DNA of 64,000 nucleotides from Doris montereyensis (taxonomy: Eukaryota; Mollusca; Gastropoda; Nudibranchia; Dorididae), in NCBI GenBank assembly GCA_037039925.1, contig JAXRKP010000380.1, positions 220,001-284,000 of the forward strand, read 5' to 3'. The position numbers and the translations under genes are program-made. Below are positions 1-15,340 of the stretch, in pieces. A model generated the notes under the pieces. That model was not told the DNA's origin, did no database searches, and worked only from the letters and a program-made list of their open reading frames with translations. Numbering within the stretch: the stretch's first letter is position 1; each line of letters starts with the position of its first letter.

Positions 1-93
1 AAACTTGACACACGCCCAAGTAAAACCGCACCATTTTCATCTCAGTCACCTCTGTGTCTTTTTTTTGCAAGATATCACATTTAAAGCACTTAC

Positions 94-389
94 CAGAATT
101 GCTGCTCAAAGACTTATCCACAGCACACTGACTCGAGCCTTCGCTGGTCGGGAGAAGATCCTGACTGCGGCCAGCAGAACCCGACATGTTCTCCCCGACT
201 CCTTTGCCGGTGGGGATGGCCTGCCAGCTGCAGACGGACGTGGCCGGGATGTCCGTGGGCGCTGAGCGGAGAGGTCACCACCAAGTCGCCCACTTCCTCC
301 AGGTCTAGAAGGTCGTCAAAGTTGAGATCACCGCCTGGCAGCGAGGAAAAGCTACCGTCTAAAGTATCACAGGAGGCTGGATTGTTTAT
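94..389 (-). CDS. CAMTA: CAMTA exon 12 (one-base frame break)
   Basis: Acceptor TTTTCCCACCAG, strong donor TCTG|GTAAGT. It encodes CDTLDGSFSSLPGGDLNFDD then LLDLEEVGDLV, an acidic hydrophobic segment. It may correspond to the DHFDISFSNQFSDLINDFI activation segment that precedes TIG in vertebrate CAMTAs (inference from position and composition). The second half reads better in another frame (TDIPATSVCSWQAIPTGKG to VDKSLSSNS), implying a one-base insertion around 285-310. The gene continues left of the window. Confidence 0.75.
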
Positions 390-744
390 CTGGTGGGAAA
401 ACCCTCAGTTGTTTAAAATATTCGTCATTTACACAAGATTTAAACAATTAATTGATCATTAGAGCTTAAAGGAAAGAAAGAAGAAGAAAAAACCCATATG
501 AAAACTAAAGAACGGAAAGGGGAATAATTGGCAAAATTAACTACCCTCTTTAAAAACATCCTTTATTTGTCTTATCGAAATTCATCCCATCCAGCATACA
601 CAGGTTGAGATTAGGTTGAATTAAGAAGATACAGCAAGATAGAACACATGTGAAAATGAGAAAAGGAAAGACGTAGGACATACCAGCAGAAAAGAGAGAG
701 AAAGAGAAAGAGAGTAGAGAGAGATTCAGCAGTTTCCAGAGAGA

Positions 745-4905
<4,161 letters not shown>

Positions 4906-5032
4906 TCGTTTGTAGTTGACTCATCTTTTTTCCTACAGGGCTTCAATACTATTTCATCCCTGTTTAAACATTGACAAACAATATACCACTTAACGTAAAA
5001 CCTCTTTATCTGTCAACTGGGTTTTGATGGAC
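4906..5032. other. Intron 11 end with short SINE F fragment
   Basis: Non-coding. Positions 4930-4965 (CCTACAGGGCTTCAATACTA and following) match the 3' end of SINE family F seen at 36190-36290 and 39670-39720. Confidence 0.5.
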
Positions 5033-5979
5033 CAGCCATCAAGTCGTCCGTGAGAGGGTGTGTGTTCAAGTGTGCGTGTGCGTGTGCGTGCTGCAGCTGC
5101 ATTGTCTGTTCGTCATTGTAGGCGCTGCTGCTACACACCTCCATCTTACTACCACTTTTGTTTATGTCCGCATTCTCAAACCTAGAATACGGGCTTTGGT
5201 CTTTGGAAAACAACGTGTCGAAGGATGAATGTGAATCGTTGGCGTCTTTGGTACATGTAGACTGCCCGGAGCCCGTGTGAGCTGAGAGATCGACGGAATC
5301 CTTGTCACAGAATCCACTGGCTTTGACGGCTGACGGGGAAGAGAACCGACTCCATGGCGTTTGAGGAACTCGAGCTCGCACCCGCAGTTCGTTTGCAGAC
5401 GACACGATACAGTTATTGGTGACGAACGTGGGCATTGTGATCGGGCAGCTCGAGTCGACACCTGAGATGAGGGGTGAATACGAGGGGGCGGAGTCTTGTG
5501 ACGAAGGTGTTTGATGCGACTGGGAATGGAGCGCCCACCACTGATGATCCGGCGGCGTGGCGGCAGCAGCGGTGAAGTGGGTGGTGGCGGAGTTTGTCTG
5601 AACGGTGACGTCCATGCCGCTGCTCTCTGCCGCCTGCGATGCCGAGAGACGCACCCGAGACCAACAGACGTCCCGCTGGACGGAGAAAGGGAGCCCCGGA
5701 GCTGTAGGTTGAGAAGACATCGATGACGCACGACGGGGCCGCAGGTGCACAACTGCCATTTGAGATTCGATTAAGTACAAGTTCTCCCGACTGGTTCTGA
5801 CTGGCCACTAGGAACCAAACCAGACGGGTCTGAAATGTTTAGGGACGGGGTGTTGTTGCCGTTGTTGTTACTGTTGTTGCTGATGTTATTGACGTTGCTG
5901 ACGTTACTGGCGTTGATGTTGCTGTTGTTGATGTTGCTGTTGTTGATGTTAGCTTTCATTGATGTGGGTTGGGATCCAG
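5033..5979 (-). CDS. CAMTA: CAMTA exon 11, Asn/Ser-rich (3' edge uncertain)
   Basis: The phase fits an acceptor CTAG at 5980-5981 rather than the upstream TTCCAG at 5992, because the latter would read a TAG. It encodes an (N-I-N-N-S)-type repeat from a degenerate 9-12 bp repeat, then SGLVPSGQSEPVG. After a one-base deletion near 5785 (CGGGAGAAC) it continues as LYLIESQMAVVHLRPRRASS through to DDLMAG. The Asn-rich stretch is encoded by AAC-rich trinucleotide repeats. The donor G|GTCCAT at 5032 is weak and its phase does not suit exon 12, so either another donor or another indel exists. Confidence 0.6.
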
Positions 5980-6076
5980 CTAGCTAATAGACTGGAAAGA
6001 CAGATATAAGAAAACACATAATTACATATCTGATTTCAATAGATGTTTCATGCATGGTGAAAGATTTTTAAAAAGT

Positions 6077-6356
6077 AACGTTCCTTCAAGGCTGCCATGG
6101 CTCATAGAGCTGGAGCGTATCCCAGTTTCAATAGCATGAAGTGAAACAGATGGTAATAATCGCCTACTGGCCAGGATGATAGTGTGGTGCAGGTTTTTAC
6201 TCCCATGCTGGTGCTAATGCCCATTTGTACCTCAGCAGAGTGGGGGAAAAGCATATTCAAGGAACACAACGTTTGAACTAGCTTTAGCAAGGATTCATGA
6301 CTGGAACTCATGATCCCCAGTCCTACACAGTCTAACCACTCAGCCACCGACGTACG
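6077..6356 (-). mobile_element. SINE A, near full length
   Basis: tRNA-derived SINE in CAMTA intron 10. On the minus strand the head has an A-box-like TGGCTGAGTGGTTAGACTG and the body ends GCCTTGAAGGAACGTT. The shared body includes the GTGATAATAATCACC-like and GGCCGTAACGGCC-like motifs seen in all A copies. Confidence 0.85.
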
Positions 6357-6657
6357 TCATTCTTTGAATGAAGCCTACAAACAAATGAACACAATCAGAA
6401 TAAAAACAAGAAATAGTATAGATAGTAACTGAAGAAGGGAAATACCTGAGACAACTGGGTCTGGAGGCATGGGGTGAAAAAGAAATAGAAGGACACAGAA
6501 AGAGACACAAAGACAGCGATAAAGAATAACATAAAGACACATTTACACTGAGAAAAAAAGGGATAAATCGCTGAGAAAGACAGACAGGAAGAGACAGACG
6601 ACAGTGTAGTTAGAACAATAGAATTCTGAGCCGACAAAAATTTCTATAAAGCCAAAA

Positions 6658-6845
6658 AGGGCCTCGGTAGTCCAGAGGCAAGGTGTCGACCTTTCAACCA
6701 AAAGGTAGTGGGTTCGAGCCCGCCAACGGTTGAAGCATTTTCGCAAGCAAAATCTAAAATCCAGGTGGGGGAACCCCCACAGATCTTGTTTTACCACATC
6801 CATTTGGGAGATCCTGCGGGCAGATCATCACACTCTGCACACGTT
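6658..6845 (+). mobile_element. SINE B, head and body
   Basis: tRNA-like promoter: A box TAGTCCAGAGG at 6669 and B box GGGTTCGAGCCC at 6710. A related copy lies at 33560-33790. The 42-bp minisatellite begins where the body ends. Confidence 0.7.
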
Positions 6846-6849
6846 GACT

Positions 6850-7412
6850 CAATTTTTCATCCGGAACAACGCCCACAGCATTACTTGGGAAGGTCAATTT
6901 TACCACATAAACGCCCACAGCATTACTTGGGAAGGTCAATTTTACCACATAAACGCCCACAGCGTTACTTGGGAAGGTCATTTTTACCACATAAACGCCC
7001 ACAGCGTTACTTGGGAAGGTCATTTTTACCACATAAACGCTCACAGCGTTACTTGGGAAGGTCAATTTTACCACATAAACGCCCACAGCGTTGCAATTTT
7101 ACCACATGCCCCACAGCGTTATTTGGGAAAGTCATTTTTACCACATAAACGCCCACAGCGTTACTTGGGAAGGTCAATTTTAAACCACATAAACGCAATT
7201 TTCACAGCGTTACTTGGGAACGTCAATTTTACCACATAAACGCCCACAGCATTACTTGGGAAGGTCAATTTTACCACATAAACGCTCAGAGCATTACTTG
7301 GGAAGGTCATTTTTACCACATAAACGTTCACAGCATTACTTGGGAAGGTCATTTTACCACATAAACGCTCAAACTTGGGAAGGTCATTTTACCACATAAA
7401 CGCTCACAGCTC
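6850..7412 (+). repeat. 42-bp minisatellite, about 14 copies
   Basis: Unit GCCCACAGCRTTACTTGGGA then AGGTCAATTTTACCACATAA AC. Because 42 is a multiple of three, it gives open frames of repetitive peptide that are not genes. One partial unit and several truncated units occur at 7090-7115 and 7370-7400. Confidence 0.95.
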
Positions 7413-8581
7413 GGGCCTTAGCCTTAGGTTTCACTTCACCCTGAAGTCAACTCCTTAAGTTACTTTCCTGGTGCTAATATCAAAAGTAGAATAGACGAGT
7501 TTGTTGATTTCGGCCTGCAGATCTGTCGAAAATACGTAAATTTGTATCGCATTTTCTACAAATTTTTGTTTTGTTTACATTGGATTCTGTGATTTCAATA
7601 TAGTGTTGTCATCATCTGGTTCCCAATCACTTCCTAAAAGTACTTCAAGCGGCTCTACTAGTTCTAGTGAGGAAAATGAAATATTTGGTGCTAGGGACCA
7701 TGATCTAGAGTTTACTGGATCAACATCTAGATCCAGTGATGAGGAAGGTGAGAAGGGGGCGTCTCCCCAACCAGATCCTAGTCGAGGTATAGGCCTTGAG
7801 TGCAAAGCTAGCTCTCGCTCTGATAGCTCGCTCTGATAGATCTAGACCTAGCCCTAGTAATTCAGACAGGACAGAAATAAAGTACATCAATTGATATCAA
7901 TAAAGAAACATCCAGCCCTTGCAGATTTTTACCAAAAGATTGAAAGCAGCCAGGGGTCAGTGATGCTCTCATAGATGAATCATAGATGAATCATAGATGA
8001 ATCATAGATGAATCATGGATTGATTGGCTCGAGAAAAAAAATCTTAATTTTCTTCGTTTTCAATATATTTCACTTCTGTAAGTTTCTACTGATTTGTATT
8101 TACTTCACTTTCAAAGGTATAGGCCCCAGAACCCGACTGATCAAGTGGGTACCTCTCACATGTGAGCAAACATCAACATCAAAATTCATGTTTTATTTTC
8201 GCTACCTTATTTTCTGCCCCTCCACCTTCCTTAGCATGTTATATGTCTCAGTCCTGTCCCATAGGCAGAAAACAATCATAAAAAGAATCTGTATTCAGTT
8301 TGGAACAATTTGATGTATAACAGTTGTTTGTTTGTCAACTTTTGAGACATGTCAGGGCCGATTTCCTTTGGTTGGTCCGAACAATTTTGATACACAAAAA
8401 AAAATTCAGCAGGACCTATGAATAAATTCATGAAGAGTTAAAGATCCCTTGGCTGTTTACAGGGCAGTCCGTGCAAAATTAAAAATCCTACCAAAACCTC
8501 CCAGATCACCTTAGTTGTGGATGTGGGTAAATCAAATCAAATAAAACTGTTTTGTGAAGCTTCTGTTACGTGAGGATTTAC
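7413..8581. other. Intron 10 (part), small repeats only
   Basis: No gene. Contains five copies of an 11-bp unit TCATAGATGAA at about 7968-8017 and, at 8440-8520, a single diverged copy of the unit (TGTTTACAGGGCAGTC, GATCACCTT) that is amplified at 33790-34870. The rest is AT-rich unique sequence. Confidence 0.7.
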
Positions 8582-8804
8582 CATGGAGACAGACTGTGGG
8601 GTGACTAGCGTGGCGCCCCTGGAGACTGAGAACAAAACCTGGATTGGTGCTTGATGAGCCATCTCCCGGCTTGAGGTGAAGGGTAAGTAGTGGAGCCTGT
8701 TGCTGCTGCTGCTGATTTTGTTGTTGTTGTTGTTGTTGTTGTTGTTGCAGCTGCAGTTGCTGAGGTTGTGGTTGAGATGAAATCACATGGTAATGAGCTA
8801 GAGA
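8582..8804 (-). CDS. CAMTA: CAMTA exon 10, Gln-rich
   Basis: 223 bp, acceptor CTCCTTCCAG, donor CATG|GTAAAT, phase 0 in and phase 1 out. It encodes SLAHYHVISSQPQPQQ, two polyGln blocks, then LLTLHLKPGDGSSS and GFVLSLQGRHASHPTVCLHG. The Gln codons are mainly CAA with CAG at the ends. No frame disturbance in this exon. No domain recognised. Confidence 0.72.
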
Positions 8805-8919
8805 CTGGAAGGAGGAAGAAAAAAAGATAAAAGAAAGAGGCATGGATTCATAAAAACTTTCATTTTTGACAGAAGCAGGAAACATAGATATAAGTCATAT
8901 CGTTGCTGTGATAGGAAGC

Positions 8920-9471
8920 CGTCAAAATAAGTAAGTCCTACACTCAAATTTTTGTGGCATTGGCCACCGAGCGGTTAGGCTGCCCGACTGGAGATCAAGA
9001 GGTCCTGGGTTCAAATCATAGCAAAGCTAGGTCTGACGTTGTGTCTTGGGAAAGACACTTGACACTCTACCCAGGTGCAATTGGGTACAAACATTAGCTT
9101 GAGGGTAAAAACTTGCGCCAGGAGGTGATTGATATAACCTTTTCCCCTTCAGGCTATAGATACAAGGATAAGCTCCGGCGCTATGGGCTTTAACGGCCTT
9201 GGGGAACTTTTTGAAGGAACTTTACACTCAGGGTTGAGCGTGGGGTAATCAGCAGTAGAGATTTTTCTAGGTGTGCGGCATAGTGTGGTAGGTAGATTGC
9301 CACTGCTCTCCGCGTCGCTTTTATTCTCGCTGACTCCGAATAGACATAGCTGCCCATTTCGTTGCTGGCTGGGTCGACAGGAGGGCAAAAAAGTTTTGCT
9401 CAAAGTGGGAATCGAACTCAGGCTTCCTGGGTGGTAGCCCTATGCTTTACTAACTAAGCTACCGGCACCTC
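8920..9471 (-). mobile_element. SINE D with 10-bp target duplication
   Basis: Flanked by GATAGGAAGC at 8910-8919 and 9472-9481. On the minus strand it begins with a tRNA-like head (A box TAGCTTAGTTAG near 9460, B box GAGTTCGATTCC near 9408) and ends in a short A/T tail near 8920. The acceptor stem does not close, so it is not a tRNA gene. A SINE A is nested inside at 8947-9222. Confidence 0.8.
8947..9222 (+). mobile_element. SINE A, full length, nested
   Basis: 276 bp flanked by TACACTCA duplications (8939-8946, 9223-9230). Head TTGGCCACCGAGCGGTTAGG, B box GGGTTCAAATC, body with the family's conserved blocks, and end GCCTTGGGGAACTTTTTGAA. This is the best reference copy of family A in the window. 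Confidence 0.9.
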
Positions 9472-9725
9472 GATAGGAAGCAGAAAGGAAAAACATGCAA
9501 CAAAGTCATGACAAAGATGGAAACTATGAGATGCACAGATTTAGACAAAACAAAATCAAGAAAAAGAAATCAAATGCTTGAGTAAAAAAACATAGGATGA
9601 TAAATATGCAGTCAAGACAATAATAAGGATTACCAAACAAACTGCAACTCTAGATACAGTATTAGTGGGCTAAGAAGATGCCCTTTAGAAGATTGAAAAA
9701 TTGTGCCCGTAAATAGATCCGCACT

Positions 9726-9726
<1 letters not shown>

Positions 9727-9762
<36 letters not shown>
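9727..9762 (+). repeat. Poly-G tract, 36 G
   Basis: Uninterrupted run of 36 G on plus (poly-C on the CAMTA sense strand) within CAMTA intron 9. Confidence 0.95.
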
Positions 9763-9763
<1 letters not shown>

Positions 9764-10095
9764 TTTTATGTAGCCAATGACAATTCACTTGGACCTGACA
9801 AGAGCGCAACAAATCAATGAAAGTTTTCTCACTCACCAACACCACATTGGTTGGACATGCTTTTCGCTTCTTTGATTTGAATGACAACAATGAACCTCAA
9901 CACATGTTAAGCAATGATGAATCCAGACCATCTGTTTAATTTTCCTACACAAAACATTTCGCATTGTGACACCGCACTGTGTGGTATGGCAGGTGGTGTA
10001 AGATTCACTGCTAATTAGACAATGACCGTTGTTTGCTTGGCTGCTCAGTTGGATGACACTGGCACCTCACCGTCTGGCAGGTAGAGTGAGAGACA

Positions 10096-10098
<3 letters not shown>

Positions 10099-10174
<76 letters not shown>
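10099..10174 (+). repeat. GA microsatellite
   Basis: About 75 bp of (GA)n in CAMTA intron 9. Confidence 0.97.
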
Positions 10175-10179
<5 letters not shown>

Positions 10180-10472
10180 TATCAGCACCTATTTATTACA
10201 GCTGAGAGGCATAGCTTGACCATCTAAACATCTGGTTTAATTGAAATGCCTTTATCTTCGAAATCTGTGGGGAAAAAGACATCTGTCTTGAAAAGTTTAG
10301 GTGTCTATTCAAAGTAAAGCATATTGTTACCCCGCCTGAGCACGTTGCTAGGGGTCAATTCATATAGAAAATAATTCATGTTTCCAGAGGTAGCGTGTCG
10401 GTGTGTTGACCGTGGTGTTAGGCGGCGTGTTCTTAGACTGCTACTACTGTATTACCAAACAAAATACACATA

Positions 10473-11156
10473 AAGACTGTCATCAATGACAGATAGAGAC
10501 AGACTGTCATTAATGATAGATAGAGACAGACTGTCATCAATGATAGATAGAGACAAACTGTCATTAATGATAGATAGAGACAGACTGTCATCAATGATAG
10601 ATAGAGACAGACTGTTATTAATGATAGATAGAGACAGACTGTCATCAATGATAGATAGAGACAGACTGTCATCAATGATAGATAGAGACAAACTGTCATT
10701 AATGATAGATAGAGACAGACTGTCATCAATGATAGATAGAGACAGACTGTCATCAATGATAGATAGAGACAAACTGTCATTAATGATAGATAGAGACAGA
10801 CTGTCATCAATGATAGATAGAGACAGACTGTCATCAATGATAGATAGAGACAGACTGTCATTAATGATAGATAGAGACAGACTGTCATCAATGATAGATA
10901 GAGACAGACTGTCATCAATGATAGATAGAGACAGACTGTCATTAATGATAGATAGAGACAGACTGTCATCAATGATCAGACTGTCATTAATGATAGATAG
11001 AGACAGACTGTCATCAATGATAGACAGAGACAAACTGTCATCAATGATAGATAAAGACAAACTGTCATTAATGATAGATAGAGACAAACTGTCATCAATG
11101 ATAGATAGAGACAAACTGTCATCAATGATAGATAGTGACAAACTGTCATTCAATAA
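10473..11156 (+). repeat. 27-bp minisatellite, about 25 copies
   Basis: Unit GATAGATAGAGACAGACTGT CATCAAT. Two alternating variants (CATCAAT and CATTAAT) form a three-unit pattern. The 27-bp length creates long open frames on both strands that are not genes. The array stops within 10 bp of the exon 9 donor at 11165. Confidence 0.95.
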
Positions 11157-11165
11157 TCAATTTAC

Positions 11166-11389
11166 CGAATGAACAGGTTGATGGTGGTTGTTCTCTTGAG
11201 CTGCTGCTGGGAGGCAAAGGAATGGTTTGGTTGAGCAAGATGTGCTTGTGGTTGTCTGTCTAGATGATCGGATGAATTTTGCTGCTGCTGCTGCTGCTGT
11301 TGCTGATGCTGTTGCCCTCGTTGAAAGCTGGACTTGGAGACGACCTCATGGATTTCTTTTGACTCAAACTGTTGCTGCAGTACGGGGCC
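11166..11389 (-). CDS. CAMTA: CAMTA exon 9, Gln-rich
   Basis: Acceptor TTTATCCAG, donor TTCG|GTAAAT. It encodes VLQQQFESKEIHEVVSKSS, then a polyGln stretch and a His/Gln-rich tail. In the opening frame the exon ends in phase 2, which would put a stop at the beginning of exon 10. Ending in the +1 frame (QENNHHQPVHS) gives phase 0 and an open join, so a single-base deletion near the polyGln or QQQL segment is inferred. Function not recognisable beyond a transactivation-type low-complexity region. Confidence 0.7.
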
Positions 11390-11440
11390 CTGGATAAACA
11401 TCACACAGTAAAAACATATTAATCTATCGTCTGTTAGCAT

Positions 11441-11815
11441 TCATTGGAATTTATCCCAGACACCATATGCAGTGATCTCATGGTTGAATTAAGAGGAAAC
11501 AGCAAGATGAAAGAAACATGTGAAAGAGTGGAAGGGAAGGAGAATTGGTGTATGTCTGGTTTATTTTAGATTTCTCCTATCTTTTACCTAATGTGATGTT
11601 ATTAGGTGCTTTGAGATGTCATTGATATGGAAGTAAGCAAAGTTCCTTCAAGACCATTACAGCGTATAGAATTTATGGGAAAACACAGAGCAAGATAAGA
11701 GACAGCTTTGATTCTTCTTCCATCGGCAATTACCATGTCCACCATATACGGTGATCTTAGAGTGAACGAAGAGGCGCAGTAGGACCTACCAGCACTCAAC
11801 AAGCACCAACAGCTA
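11441..11815 (+). mobile_element. SINE C copies (two fragments)
   Basis: At 11448-11530, the family C start (AATTTATCCCAGACACCATA, CAGTGATCTCA, AAGAGGAAACAGCAAGATGA). At 11735-11812, a second fragment ending in GTAGGACCTACCAGCA. Family C recurs at least ten times in the window; no clear tRNA head is visible. Confidence 0.65.
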
Positions 11816-12169
11816 AAAACAATAACTAAACCCTAAAAAAAAACGACTTAAAATTTAGTTACATGATTTAGAAGGCATCTTGATTGATATCAGAATGGCT
11901 TTTTCAACAAGACTAGTAATAAAACCCTTGGAAAAAATGTGAAGGAAATAAGTCTCTTCTTAAAATGAGGGGGAAAAGGATATTGGACAAGACACCAGTA
12001 CTGAGTTCTTGATACAACTAAGTACAAGTTACAATTTCACTGATAACATCTTGTATTATATACATCTTCAAACAACAATGTGTTATAAAACAAAAAAAAC
12101 AAGAAATTAAAAATACCAAATATCATTAAAAAAAATAAAAAAATACTGAAGCTCAAAATTTTAAAAAAT

Positions 12170-12425
12170 TAACTGTCACGGTGAGAATGCCACACACGTC
12201 ATAAACTGTGATCTCAGGACGAAAGAAGAATATCCCGTGAGAACAGCCAGCTGAAGAGGTAGAGCAAAGCGTGCTGCATGATTGGTGGAAATTCACTCTG
12301 TCCATCAGATATAAAGAGCTCCGAGCGAATCGAGAGGGAAAAACCAGATAAGAAATGAATGGGCAAAACACCAAAAGGAAAAGAAAGAGGACCTGCCACT
12401 AGCACCCATCATAGTCATGCAAGGA
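12170..12425 (+). mobile_element. SINE C copies (diverged)
   Basis: Two diverged family C segments: 12175-12270 (GTCATAAACTGTGATCTCAG) and 12285-12415, ending AGAGGACCTGCCACTAGCAC. They lie in CAMTA intron 8. Confidence 0.55.
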
Positions 12426-12533
12426 AAACAGAATGATGAACAGATGTCATCAAAACACACTAAACTCGCATATCCACCAGCGGTTTATGTCACGAATGAA
12501 GACAAAACAACAAACAAAAACAACCAAACAAAC

Positions 12534-13061
12534 CTGAGGTTCCGACACAAATGTCATGGATGCGTGCGGTGAAGCGTGATGCAAACTTGCCACCAGGGAA
12601 GACGCCAGAGAGCCGAGGGAATGAGATGAATTCAGGTGATCAGTTGTGGATGACACCGCCTGGCCGTGAGCTAGCGTCAAGGTCTGTTGGTTTTGTATGG
12701 CCATACTGCTCGACGGCCCGTCTTCCATGTCAACAGAGGAGAAAGCATTGACCATCGCGATGTCAGAATTGATCAGGATGGCATCGGAGTTGTTCGATCC
12801 TAGCAACTGAGAGGGCCTTTTGAGAACCGTCTGCTGTTTGTTCATCTGTCGGGCATGATGTTGTGATGAATGGAAATTATCTGTTTGTAAATTGACATGC
12901 TCGCAGTGGTTGTCCGTCCCTTTTACTCGTATGACGGTGGTGAAGGCATCTGCACTGTTGATGGTGCTGGAGACAGCTTGCATGATTCTATCCCCTGCAC
13001 CATCTCTGACGTTTCCGCTTTCACATCCCCATCGGCGCAGCACTTTGAAGTGGTTTGAATG

Positions 13062-13093
<32 letters not shown>

Positions 13094-13484
13094 TTGCGGC
13101 TTACCAACTGCATGGGTTTGCAGATTGATGCCCTGACCATGGCAGTGGAAAACGATGGGCTGGTGGAACACCTCGGGGCCATAGACATCTGTGGCGGCTC
13201 TGAGTGCGGTGCATGCAGCAACTTCTTGGCACCAATCTGGGGTTGCATCTTCGACTGATGAATTTTCCCTTGGCCAAGGTCAGGTCACGTTGAGAGGTCA
13301 GCTGGCCAATCAGAGAGAGGCTGGCCGTCTGTCTGGGCGCTATTTGACCGGTGGACACCGCCGATGACACAGGGGCCAGAATCAAGGGCTGCGAGGCCAG
13401 ATTGTGTGCGGCGAAGGCAGTGGGCTTGTTGCTTTCATGCATGGGCATAAGCATGGGCAGCAGCTCCTCCAAAATTTTTTCCAC
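12534..13484 (-). CDS. CAMTA: CAMTA exon 8, low-complexity region (three frame breaks)
   Basis: Large exon, acceptor CCTCCAG, donor CAG|GTTTGT. It opens VEKILEELLPML, corresponding in position to the SVEQLVQQIL helix after the CG-1 linker in vertebrate proteins. It then has SLIGQLTSQRDLTLAKGK, a polyGln run, PSPPSYE and a Ser/Asn-rich tail ending MTFVSEPQ. The coding signal jumps frame near 13265 (GGAAAATTC), near 13165 (GGCCCCGAGG) and near 12937 (after PPSYE). Each jump is a one-base deletion, so the total restores the starting frame and the 951-bp length stays a multiple of three. CAMTA middle regions are poorly conserved, so identity here rests on continuity with the CG-1 exons. Confidence 0.82.
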
Positions 13485-13555
13485 CTGGAGGAAGGATGAG
13501 ATAAGAGAGAAGAAAGGAAATGTCAAGTGATGCAGACAAAATCAAACATGTAAGT

Positions 13556-13828
13556 GGGTAAGTAAGTAAGTGAGTGAGTAAGTGAGTAAGTAAGGAGTGA
13601 GTGAGTGAGTGAGTGAGTGAGTGAGTGAGTGAGTAAGTAAGTAAGTGATCGAGCGAACGAGTGAGTTAGTGAGTGAGTCAGTCAGTCAGTAAGCAAGTAG
13701 GTAAGTAAGTGAGTGAGTGAGTGAGTGAGTGAGTGAGTGAGTGAGTGAGTGAGTAAGTGAGTGAGTGAGTGAGTGAATGAATGAGTAAGTGAGTGAGTAG
13801 GTAAGTGGGTAAGTTAGTAAGTAACTAA

Positions 13829-13830
<2 letters not shown>
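13556..13830 (+). repeat. GTGA/GTAA tetranucleotide array
   Basis: About 275 bp of mixed GTAA, GTGA and GTCA units in intron 7, ending at the start of dispersed repeat E. Confidence 0.93.
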
Positions 13831-14370
<540 letters not shown>

Positions 14371-14379
14371 AATAAAGTA

Positions 14380-14690
<311 letters not shown>

Positions 14691-15029
14691 AGTAAGCAAA
14701 TAAGTACACATTTTTAAAAGCCTGAAAATCAATGCTAGTGGGCAATGTCTTTTTAAAAAGTGGTTATTGTATCAATAAACACACCTCTCATTTTGGATTA
14801 ACCTGATACTGATACTTAGTCTTGTGAAATAAACAGCATCACTATAAACAGAACAATATCGATTTTTTGTAGTACTCCAATAATGAGACTAACAGTAACA
14901 AACAATATCATTGAAGGAATAACTCTTAAAACACAATGAAATAAGATATGTATGTGTATTTAATGTTACTTGTAGATAGATCTGCGTGCATGCACTAATA
15001 TTTGTGCATTTATTATGAATTTCCTTCTC

Positions 15030-15340
15030 ATTTGTGAGTTGATAGTGTCTTATGCTCGTCTCTCAATCCTTACAATTGACTGGTGACAGCTTTCCTTTCC
15101 CTATTCACCCATCAACCTAAGCCTGAATTTGTACTGTCGTATATGTGGGATGCAATAGTGCTCTAAAATATGCTGTTTTGGGATTGTTTTGTTTGGAAAG
15201 CTTTGTCTATACATGCTCGTGTATGTGGCTATATCCTGTTGAATGTCATTAATTGAATTTTCATTAATTGTCTTTGTGTGAGAGATTACTTTGTGGACTT
15301 TATTAAATGCTTTCTTGATATTGTTGAAAATTAACATTAT
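15030..15340 (-). pseudogene. Fragment of a transposon-like gene
   Basis: The minus frame reads TYTSMYRQSFPNKTIPKQHI, then LEHYCIPHIRQYKFRLRLMG, then E-stop-GKES. I recall a block resembling xTPKMHxLEDHVxPW...GLMGEQGAES that is common in invertebrate transposon-derived proteins. Here the Q of GEQG is a TAG stop, consistent with CAG to TAG decay. The family name is uncertain and the call is from memory of the motif only. It sits in CAMTA intron 7, same orientation as the gene. Confidence 0.45.

Noticed and set aside
9400..9471. tRNA gene on the minus strand
   Set aside because: A and B boxes are present but the acceptor stem does not close. The sequence is flanked by a target duplication as the head of SINE D.
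10433..11172. 179-233 aa repetitive frames (for example IDRDRLSSM units)
   Set aside because: The 27-bp unit is a multiple of three and lacks stops; composition is that of the repeat.
12900..13100. Myocardin-related factor, suggested by the PSPPSYE motif and polyGln
   Set aside because: The exon is phase-linked to unmistakable CG-1 exons, and no SAP or RPEL motif is present.
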